The position numbers were made by a program, and so were the translations under genes. This document shows positions 57,872 through 63,589 of a stretch of 63,589 bases of DNA, one piece after another. The DNA is from Ancylomarina longa (GTDB lineage: Bacteria > Bacteroidota > Bacteroidia > Bacteroidales > Marinifilaceae): NCBI RefSeq assembly GCF_003996985.1, contig NZ_RJJX01000023.1, positions 1 through 63,589 on the forward strand, in the 5' to 3' direction. The notes under the pieces were generated by a model that made no database searches, was not told where the DNA came from, and saw only the letters and a program-made list of their open reading frames with translations. Every line of letters begins with the position of its first letter. Position 1 is the first letter of the stretch.

Positions 57872-59086
57872 TTAGTCCAGTATGTCATCGATGCTATTGA
57901 GTCCATACACCGGAGGAATGCCGGACATGAATTCCGTAGTCAGGCTTTCGCTGTCCAATAATAATTTATTTCCTGCTATGATTTTCTCATTGCGTAATTG
58001 CTGCGCCCAGTCAATGATACTGTCAATGGTGGGAACATCCAGAGATAGTTGGTCAGCAATCCACTTTGCAATACAGAGGCCATAATGAATGTCGTCTGTG
58101 AAGAAGCGATGATCTTTGTCTATGATCCATTCGCCACTTTCCAATTGAATAGTGGGTGGCTTGATGGCTCCCAATGTCAGCGATGTGGTGAATGATTCGC
58201 GAATGTCAGTGTTTTCTGATTGGTAGGAGAGTCGCTCTAACCCCAGGTAATCAAGCATGTATTGAAAATCCTGCTCCGGATATTTTATCTTGATGGCCTC
58301 TCGAATTTTAGAATAGTCCGCGTCTAATTCTTGTAGAAGGTCGGCTGACTTTTGATCATAGTCGCGATAAAAATAGGGGATATCTTCTTTGTTCGCCCAT
58401 TTCCCATGGTATTTGAGAAATAAACCGTAGCAACGCGATGGATGGATGATTTGGTTGTCGACAGACAGTGTTAATGACAAAAAATTGTCGGCCTGTCTGA
58501 ATTTCCCTTTTTTTAGCCATCGTTCGCAAATATTTTTCAGAAAAACATTATTGAGTTCAGAGAATCGATCCGGCGGCGATACTGCCACGACATTAAACTC
58601 CTTGCAACCATAGGTCACTCCCACCTTACCATACTCAATAATCCGGCAAATCCACGGAATTAAGCCAATAGCAAAGGTAGTTATATGGCTCAAATCAAAC
58701 TTTTTCTTGATCTCATCAACCATCCAGTTAAATCCTGCCTGACCATAAATAGTCCCAACAAACACCTCTTTGTCTTTCGCAAGATGTGGCGCCAGACCAT
58801 AAAGGGCAATACGATATTTGCTTACCGGCATACATAAAATTACGAAACTTGCTTGTGGAATAACCTCAGCTGGATTATCACTTATTTTCGTCAGGGAACC
58901 ACTAAACTCCTCCAGGGTTTCCCCGTTAATCGAATGCAATTGAAGATCGATCTTAGGGGACCATTCCTTAGGTCTTCGCGTAAGAATATTGACGGTAAAA
59001 CCCGCTCCGGAAAGAAATGGAATCAAAATATGAGCACTGCTACCTCCACCTACAATCGTTACCTCTTTTTTTTCTTGTTTAGTCAT
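57872..59086 (-). CDS. NAD/NADP octopine/nopaline dehydrogenase family protein
   Basis: The 404-residue protein has an N-terminal dinucleotide-binding motif VTIVGGGSSAHILIPFLSGAG (about 9-29), LTRRPKEW at the end of the second strand and FVILCMPVSKYRIAL. The C-terminal helical opine-dehydrogenase domain starts near SFTTSLTLGAIKPPTIQ and contains DIHYGLCIAKWIAD. Family members reductively condense an amino acid with a 2-oxo acid, but distant members may act on other substrates. It is flanked by antirepressor relics and its codons look less AT-rich than its neighbours, suggesting transfer. Confidence 0.85.
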   Translation of the reverse strand: MTKQEKKEVTIVGGGSSAHILIPFLSGAGFTVNILTRRPKEWSPKIDLQLHSINGETLEEFSGSLTKISDNPAEVIPQASFVILCMPVSKYRIALYGLAPHLAKDKEVFVGTIYGQAGFNWMVDEIKKKFDLSHITTFAIGLIPWICRIIEYGKVGVTYGCKEFNVVAVSPPDRFSELNNVFLKNICERWLKKGKFRQADNFLSLTLSVDNQIIHPSRCYGLFLKYHGKWANKEDIPYFYRDYDQKSADLLQELDADYSKIREAIKIKYPEQDFQYMLDYLGLERLSYQSENTDIRESFTTSLTLGAIKPPTIQLESGEWIIDKDHRFFTDDIHYGLCIAKWIADQLSLDVPTIDSIIDWAQQLRNEKIIAGNKLLLDSESLTTEFMSGIPPVYGLNSIDDILD

Positions 59087-59323
59087 ATTACCTATTTGTT
59101 CGTAATTTTTATACGTTAAAATTAATGAGTGATTTTGCCCAATATGGCTTGTAACAGTTTGACTGTATGTCTCGTTGGCCCCTTAATTGATTTGAGTATC
59201 ATACTTTATAAAATGGCTACCTTTCCCTTGCTCATCTAAAGCACAAAACTTAGAAAACATGCTGCCCGCCTGTTGCATTTGAGCGCATGTTGAACTAAAA
59301 TCCATTCGGGATAACTCTCCAAT

Positions 59324-59347
59324 AAAAAATCGACAATAATTGTCGAT
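59324..59347 (-). terminator. terminator-like palindrome in repeat copy A
   Basis: ATCGACAAT-A-ATTGTCGAT is a perfect palindrome with a 1-base centre and an A run to its left (T run on the minus strand). It would stop minus-strand transcription leaving the pseudogene. Confidence 0.7.
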
Positions 59348-59405
59348 AAGTGCATAATTCAACAAACTTACCAAGCTTGAAATACCAAAACTAAATGCGA
59401 TCTAA

Positions 59406-59456
59406 TTCAACACCTACTCATCGCTGGGTCTTGCAGACCGCTCATAGTTCTATTTA
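59406..59456 (-). repeat. cassette-type 51-bp element, copy 1
   Basis: The 41-bp core (59416-59456) is identical to the cores of copies 3 and 4. On the minus strand it reads TAAATAGAACTATGAGC, hairpin GGTCT-GCA-AGACC, CAGCGATGAGT and ends in GTTGAAT, which fits the attC core-site form GTTRRRY. It lies 18 bp after the end of the BRO-like pseudogene. Confidence 0.8.
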
Positions 59457-59474
59457 CTAGCTTTTTGTTGTTTA

Positions 59475-59881
59475 TTATTCTAACTCCGAATTTTCATTAT
59501 TTATATTCTCTCCAAGTTCTTTTGCATTTAGTGGCGATATAACGTTTTTTCCAGTCTTTTCTTCAATCTCTTTTCGGAGTCTTCAGTTTCTTCAATACGC
59601 TCGTATCCTTCTTTTGCCAACCACAATTTAAAGGGTTCTGCTTTTGGCGATGGAATAGACTGTATTAATCTCAACAATTGCTCAGTATCCGCAACATCCG
59701 TCATCCTCATTTTTCCATCAGGAGACTTCAATTTCAACTGTCCGATTTTTTCGGACACTTCACTTCCTGTTAAAATTGCAATTATATCAATTATTGAAAA
59801 AAACCATTTTTCTTAGTTGTTATCCCATTCTGCACGAACACTTTGGTCTTGAAATAACTTTATTGTTGTTTCTTTTGTCAT
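59475..59881 (-). pseudogene. BRO-N/DinD-like antirepressor pseudogene
   Basis: From an ATG at 59881 the frame reads MTKETTIKLFQDQSVRAEWD, then an in-frame TAA. It continues EKWFFSIIDIIAILTGSEVS, EKIGQLKLKSPDGKMRMTDV and SIPSPKAEPFKLWLAKEGYE to IEETED. In another frame it ends KEIEEKTGKNVISPLNAKEL. The first part matches the BRO-N domain, the last the usual C-terminus of such proteins; about 120 middle residues are missing. So it has one nonsense mutation and one out-of-frame internal deletion. The longest intact piece is 76 codons (59528-59758). Confidence 0.75.
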
Positions 59882-60055
59882 TCTTTCAATTTTTCAATCC
59901 TAAAGATAAACATTCTTTCTTTTATAAATGGGTTCTACTGTTACGGCAGTTTGCAATGAAGACTATCAGTTGGCGGTGTCTCGTCATCTGTTTATGGGAT
60001 AGAACCGCCTGTATCCTCTATTAGGCTATAAGCATTCGGGATAGCTCTCTCCAAT

Positions 60056-60079
60056 AAAAAATCGACAATAATTGTCGAT
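60056..60079 (-). terminator. terminator-like palindrome in repeat copy B
   Basis: This is the same ATCGACAAT-A-ATTGTCGAT palindrome with an A run on its left as in copy A. It would end minus-strand transcription after the CPBP protease gene. Confidence 0.7.
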
Positions 60080-60137
60080 TAGTGCATAGTTCGATAAGCT
60101 CACTAAACTAGAAATGCCAATGCTAAACGCAATCTAA

Positions 60138-60188
60138 TTCAACACCTACTCATCGCTGGATTTTGCAGACCGCTCCTAGTTCTATTTA
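60138..60188 (-). repeat. cassette-type 51-bp element, copy 2
   Basis: This is the most diverged copy: three substitutions in the 41-bp core, two of them breaking the GGTCT-GCA-AGACC hairpin. It ends in GTTGAAT on the minus strand and lies 24 bp after the CPBP protease stop. Confidence 0.8.
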
Positions 60189-60212
60189 TTAGCGGTTGTT
60201 TATCTCTAATAC

Positions 60213-61007
60213 TTATGTGCTTAATATTCCAAGTATAATCGGAATTAGACCAATGCCATTAATAAGAAAGTGAAGAATGATGCCTATGGTATTATTTTTA
60301 TATTTCCAAACAATGAAGGTTAATATTAGAGTTAAGGGAATTATTGATAAAATATCCCACCATTTGAACGCATGAAAAAATGCCCACATTAATCCGTGAA
60401 TGTACCATACATGTTTACCAAATACCAACTCTTGTCTAGGTAATATATATCCCCTCCACCAAAACTCTTCTCCAATTATATTAAAAAACAAAAAGACTAA
60501 AAATGCAATCAAAGCCATTATATTACCAGACAACCCTCCGAATGCCTGGTCCATAGCTGATAATGATATTTCTTTACTTGTGTCCAACCATGAGGGTAAG
60601 GATTCAGGCATTGGTATAATATTAGAATTAATTAATGCCATATTTAGTTTTATTGTAACACCATATAAAATTATTATTCCAATAAAAGCAACAATTGTAA
60701 ATAGCCACATTTTTCCACTTAATCTATAAAGTCGGAAGCGTTCGCTAAGAGTTTTCCAAGTCAGCATATTACCTTCTTTAACAAAAGCCACCAGTGAAGC
60801 AACAATCATAAAAGCCAGCGGAGTACCTAACCCAACGAAATACGCATAAAACGGAGCTAATCCATGATTTATAAGGACTGGCATTATAACATGAAAACCT
60901 ATTATCATTAATATAGCAGGTATTCCAAAATACAAAATTGAGGTTGCAAAATTCATTGGTTTAATGCCTGAAGTTTCCTTGCGAATTTTAATGGTACTAT
61001 TTTTCAT
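60213..61007 (-). CDS. CPBP family intramembrane glutamic endopeptidase
   Basis: The 264-residue protein has seven or so hydrophobic segments and the CPBP (Abi, CAAX-protease-like) active-site motifs: GEEFWWRGYILP (Glu180, Glu181, Arg185) and a later His in LMWAFFHAFKW. Family members process prenylated proteins or bacteriocins and can give self-immunity; the substrate here is unknown. It is a single-gene unit followed by a cassette-type element, which fits a mobile accessory gene. Confidence 0.9.
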   Translation of the reverse strand: MKNSTIKIRKETSGIKPMNFATSILYFGIPAILMIIGFHVIMPVLINHGLAPFYAYFVGLGTPLAFMIVASLVAFVKEGNMLTWKTLSERFRLYRLSGKMWLFTIVAFIGIIILYGVTIKLNMALINSNIIPMPESLPSWLDTSKEISLSAMDQAFGGLSGNIMALIAFLVFLFFNIIGEEFWWRGYILPRQELVFGKHVWYIHGLMWAFFHAFKWWDILSIIPLTLILTFIVWKYKNNTIGIILHFLINGIGLIPIILGILST

Positions 61008-61043
61008 ATTATTACTAATTTATAATTTTACAAAGCATGGTAG

Positions 61044-61093
61044 TTCAACACCACTCATCGCTGGGTCTTGCAGACCGCTCATAGTTCTATTTA
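61044..61093 (-). repeat. cassette-type 50-bp element, copy 3
   Basis: The core 61053-61093 is identical to copies 1 and 4. It ends in GTTGAAC on the minus strand. It lies 18 bp after the stop of the 107-residue gene and about 37 bp upstream of the CPBP gene start. Confidence 0.8.
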
Positions 61094-61111
61094 TTGGCTA
61101 CTGGCCTTTGT

Positions 61112-61435
61112 TCACCATTGATATCTAATCGTTTTTAATGTGTCATTCCTAAAAATCAATTCAACTCGTTCTAGTGGCAGAGTATCCATTTTAAAATCCA
61201 TCATATCAAAGAATCTGTGCCCTTTTAGTCCCTGCTCAATTGAGTTTTTACTAAAATCGCTATTATTAACAATATCTATAATTGAGTTTAGGTCATTTTC
61301 CGTATTCTCGTACCCTTGTTTCATATACGTTATAGTCACCCCTTGGTCTAAAATACTATAATATCCAAATCCGACTGTAAGTATTAGGAATACAAAACAA
61401 ATCCAAAATGCCAATTTCCATTTATTTTTTATCAT
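61112..61435 (-). CDS. hypothetical single-pass membrane protein (107 aa)
   Basis: I do not recognise the family. One membrane segment (LAFWICFVFLILTVGFGYYSI) near the N-terminus is followed by a soluble domain of about 80 residues with no Cys. Its start codon overlaps the end of the 180-residue gene by 14 bp, so the two are translationally coupled and probably work together. It is followed by cassette-type element copy 3. Confidence 0.7.
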   Translation of the reverse strand: MIKNKWKLAFWICFVFLILTVGFGYYSILDQGVTITYMKQGYENTENDLNSIIDIVNNSDFSKNSIEQGLKGHRFFDMMDFKMDTLPLERVELIFRNDTLKTIRYQW

Positions 61436-61964
61436 TGCTTATTTTAATAAAGTCAAAGCCTAATCTACTTTTATAATTCGTCAAATTCACAGTCTGCCCA
61501 ATCGAAGTTCGTATCCAAAAATCATAACTACAAACTAATCGACGGGAATCTCTATTCATTTGAACTACTATTGAATTTATCTCTGGCTGCATATATCTAT
61601 ATTCTTGTCGGTACTTGTTTACAACTATAAAATTTTCCCGATAATCAACTTTTGAGATTTTGTGATTTAAAATCGAGGCCGACATTAAGAATAATCCAAA
61701 GAATCCAATCGAAATAAAAAGAGTCGGCAAATAATAGTCATTTTTCATTCGTTGATTTACTGCAATAATCGGTTTAAGTTTCTTAGCTGTCAATAATCCT
61801 ATTATTAGTCCAAGTCCGCCAAAAATCAGTCCGAATAGATAAGGGTGATAATAATTCTCAATTTTGTTAATACCACTAATAGTTGCAAAAATGCCACCAA
61901 ATATTGATATGAAAGTCATTAAAACAATCCACAATGGCGGTCTTTTTTCTCGTTTTTTATTCAT
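61422..61964 (-). CDS. hypothetical multi-pass membrane protein (180 aa)
   Basis: I do not recognise a named family. Three hydrophobic segments (WIVLMTFISIFGGIFATISG, YLFGLIFGGLGLIIGLLTA and LFISIGFFGLFLMSASIL) precede a C-terminal soluble domain with SRRLVCSYDFWIRTSIGQTV. The layout, two coupled small membrane proteins, would suit an immunity or stress function, but nothing in the sequence proves it. It is upstream partner of the 107-residue gene. Confidence 0.7.
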   Translation of the reverse strand: MNKKREKRPPLWIVLMTFISIFGGIFATISGINKIENYYHPYLFGLIFGGLGLIIGLLTAKKLKPIIAVNQRMKNDYYLPTLFISIGFFGLFLMSASILNHKISKVDYRENFIVVNKYRQEYRYMQPEINSIVVQMNRDSRRLVCSYDFWIRTSIGQTVNLTNYKSRLGFDFIKISNDKK

Positions 61965-61980
61965 TTAGTTTCTATTCGTT

Positions 61981-62035
61981 GCAGTGTCGTCTCTCAGGCT
62001 TGCAGCCAACGGCAGTCTGTCTAAAAACTCAACAT
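61981..62035 (-). other. hairpin-bearing leader of the membrane-protein pair
   Basis: On the minus strand this reads GTTGAG near its 5' end, then GACTGCCGTTGGCTGCAAGCC, a direct near-repeat GACGACACTGCAACG and the ATG 17 bp later. GGCT-GCA-AGCC is the same hairpin type, with the same loop, as in the cassette elements (GGTCT-GCA-AGACC). It may be an older, diverged cassette boundary. Confidence 0.4.
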
Positions 62036-62140
62036 ACTACCCAATTAGGATTTAAATATAGCTGTTTTAAGGATGCATAAAATTTGAAAATACTTTTATT
62101 TAAAAATAGAATTGAGGCTCTTATTTGGTTCATTTTTAAT

Positions 62141-62215
62141 CCACCGCTACCGCACGAATCCTTTTGTGTGCTTCCATTATAGAAAACAGAACGCGATTAA
62201 ATCGCGCACCAGCGG
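62141..62215. repeat. 75-bp dispersed palindromic element, copy 2
   Basis: This is the second copy of the element at 55175-55249, same orientation, 5 substitutions. It lies in the 459-bp gap between the membrane-protein pair and the lipoprotein gene; the rest of that gap holds cassette-type copy 4 and no gene. Confidence 0.85.
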
Positions 62216-62353
62216 AGGGTACAGCCTGTTGAAAATCCATAAATTAGGAAGATTAATGCACCAGATTCACGTAAGCTCCCCTTCTGAAGACTTCAGAATA
62301 CAAGAAAAATCGTCGGTAAAAGCATAGAAAATCCAAAGCAACACGGGATGTAG

Positions 62354-62404
62354 TTCAACATGTACTCATCGCTGGGTCTTGCAGACCGCTCATAGTTCTA
62401 TTTA
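62354..62404 (-). repeat. cassette-type 51-bp element, copy 4
   Basis: The core 62364-62404 is identical to copies 1 and 3. It ends in GTTGAAC on the minus strand and lies 19 bp after the lipoprotein gene stop. Confidence 0.8.
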
Positions 62405-62423
62405 TTATAAGTTGTATTTTTGT

Positions 62424-63182
62424 TTAGTCTTCCATGTTTTTATTCACTTGCTCAATTCCATCCACAAATGTTTTATAGAACTTTTCAATTTCCTTGTCTT
62501 CAAGATTCAGATTCTCTTTCAAATAATTGAGAAAGTCAGATTCTGAGATTTCAACATTTGAAGTTCCATATTTCTGGAAATACAATTCGTATCCAATAAA
62601 CTGATTATACCTATCAAAGACAGGAATGTTGTCCTTGAAAAAAGAAAAAGTATATTTTGGATAGTTATATACCATTTTCAAACAAGGATTACCCATCACT
62701 TCTGATAATGCACCATCAGAAAGCAGACAAATTGAATTTAAACAGTGAAAATAAAAAGGATAAATAACTTCATTCTTTTCTACTAATATGTCCAATAGTT
62801 CAAATGTCTTATCATTATCACTTGGCAAGAACTCTCCTTGATAAAAACTTTTCACTAATTCATTTGTTTCTGAATTTTCAAGATAAAAACTAATTGGTTT
62901 ACCATTCAAAGAGTCAACATGAAGAAAACTTAAATGCTTTTCTTTTATAACTTTTTCACGTTCAACTAACATTCTTTGCCTTTCAGCTGCCTTTTCCTTT
63001 TCAAGCTTTTCTTCATTAGCTTTCCTTTCATTTTCTTTAACTGTCCATTCCATAACAGATTCAGTTTTCACACTGTCCTGAACAGAATTAGTTTTTTCAT
63101 TTATACTTTTACTTTTTTCACTTTCATTCGAACATGAAATTATTAGCAAGGAAGAAAAAAATACTAAAAACAGCTTTTTCAT
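62424..63182 (-). CDS. hypothetical lipoprotein with charged coil
   Basis: I start at the ATG at 63182 (MKKLFLVFFSSLLIISCSN), a classic lipoprotein signal with lipobox IISC, giving 252 residues; a start three codons upstream is also possible. A Lys/Glu-rich region (about 50-85, ENERKANEEKLEKEKAAERQ) is probably helical or coiled. The C-terminal domain is globular, with three Cys residues and no family I recognise. It is followed by cassette-type element copy 4. Confidence 0.75.
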   Translation of the reverse strand: MKKLFLVFFSSLLIISCSNESEKSKSINEKTNSVQDSVKTESVMEWTVKENERKANEEKLEKEKAAERQRMLVEREKVIKEKHLSFLHVDSLNGKPISFYLENSETNELVKSFYQGEFLPSDNDKTFELLDILVEKNEVIYPFYFHCLNSICLLSDGALSEVMGNPCLKMVYNYPKYTFSFFKDNIPVFDRYNQFIGYELYFQKYGTSNVEISESDFLNYLKENLNLEDKEIEKFYKTFVDGIEQVNKNMED

Positions 63183-63422
63183 ATTAAACAACTTTATTGT
63201 TAGCGCAGCAAAAATATTACTTATAACGAATAGCTGTAAGAATCCGTCACTAGTTATGATTTTTACAGCCTGTTGGGATGAGTTTTGCTGTGAATACCAC
63301 CAAAGTAAATTCTAAGCTATTCTGATTTATAATTTTATTTTTAAAATTTCATTCCCTTTTGTATTGTTTATACATCCATATATGAATCTGTTCAATAAGG
63401 GAAGAAGGGATTGCAACACACC

Positions 63423-63557
63423 AGGATTCTTTCCTTACTTAACTTTCTGGGAAAAGTCCTGTAACTTCTCAAAGTCAAAAACGTTTTTACGTTCCAAGTG
63501 TGTAACACTCACACGCTTCAAGCGTTGACTTTGAAGAACTTCGTTCCCAAGAATCCT
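63423..63557. repeat. imperfect inverted repeat of about 135 bp
   Basis: AGGATTCTT (63423-63431) is inverted as AAGAATCCT (63549-63557), and TCAAAGTCAA (63469-63478) as TTGACTTTGA (63525-63534), with partial pairing between. The whole could fold into a long hairpin. The minus strand also holds a 40-codon open stretch (HLERKNVFDFEKLQDFSQKV near its end) without a clear start. It could be a MITE-like element or the edge of one continuing past the window. The rest of 63192-63589 holds nothing I recognise. Confidence 0.45.
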
Positions 63558-63589
63558 TTCTTAACCCAATACCTGAAATTTTATCTCAA

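Larger units (their letters stand above)
59303..59460. repeat. 158-bp direct repeat, copy A
   Basis: This matches 60033-60192 along its whole length with scattered differences and two short insertions or deletions. It contains, from left to right, CATTCGGGATA, a terminator-like palindrome (59324-59347), an AT-rich stretch and the 51-bp cassette-type element (59406-59456). The pair brackets the BRO-like pseudogene as a unit of about 730 bp. Confidence 0.85.
60033..60192. repeat. 158-bp direct repeat, copy B
   Basis: This is the partner of 59303-59460, including the terminator palindrome and the cassette-type element. It lies 18-24 bp downstream of the CPBP protease gene. Bases 59882-60032 between the pseudogene start and this copy hold nothing I recognise. 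Confidence 0.85.

Noticed and set aside
59183-59374. 63-residue minus-strand open frame next to the opine dehydrogenase gene
   Set aside because: About a third of it is the terminator palindrome and repeat copy A; the matching part of copy B is full of stop codons, so the frame is not kept.
59406-62404. Classical integron with integrase
   Set aside because: No tyrosine recombinase gene is present and the upstream RYYYAAC core site is not recognisable, so only 'cassette-like' is claimed.

Overview
The window reads as chromosomal DNA of an AT-rich member of the Bacteroidota, probably a marine Marinilabiliales/Bacteroidales-type organism (the genus cannot be fixed from sequence alone). Evidence: an intact SprA/Sov-type type IX secretion protein of 2504 residues, an lpxC-fabZ gene fusion, GLPGLI, DUF4837, DUF5916 and S46-peptidase proteins, a stand-alone TatA, and promoters of the Bacteroidota type (TTTG, about 19-20 bp, TAnnTTTG) in place of sigma-70 boxes.

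Layout. 0.2-3.5 kb: a GSCFA protein and an alpha/beta hydrolase, a degenerate 21-bp repeat array, then queG. 3.9-9.7 kb: a complete minus-strand suf operon in transcription order sufB-C-D-S-E-DUF59. 10.4-15.8 kb: plus-strand genes for a small HTH protein, a GLPGLI protein, its TonB-receptor-like partner, a small outer-membrane protein and a cytosolic unknown, followed by a second 21/22-bp repeat array. 16.3-22.3 kb: thiL converging on lpxD-lpxC/fabZ-lpxA (lipid A and fatty acid synthesis), plus an HD-domain phosphohydrolase. 22.7-27.5 kb: rimP-nusA-infB. 27.6-46.1 kb: a long minus-strand stretch with gcvH, sprA, ruvA, pdxA, an M17 aminopeptidase, a DUF4837 lipoprotein, an MltD-like transglycosylase, tatA, rseP, dxr and an M23 peptidase, ending in two tandem initiator tRNA genes with their own promoter and terminators. 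47.2-53.9 kb: a phosphatase / DUF4956 / CotH-like operon, rnhB, an S46 dipeptidyl peptidase and rnhA.

From about 54 kb to the right edge the character changes. The genes are accessory, all on the minus strand and widely spaced (DsrE, methyltransferase, DUF5916, opine dehydrogenase-like, CPBP protease, a membrane protein pair, a lipoprotein). They are interspersed with two BRO-like antirepressor relics and several repeat families. Most notable is a 50-51 bp element with an invariant 41-bp core present four times. Each copy lies 18-24 bp after the end of a minus-strand gene or pseudogene, and each ends in a GTTGAA(T/C) motif. This spacing resembles a gene-cassette array with attC-like sites, although no integrase is visible here. 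This array, the paired 21-bp repeat arrays and the phosphatase/DUF4956/CotH-like operon are the best candidates for undescribed biology.
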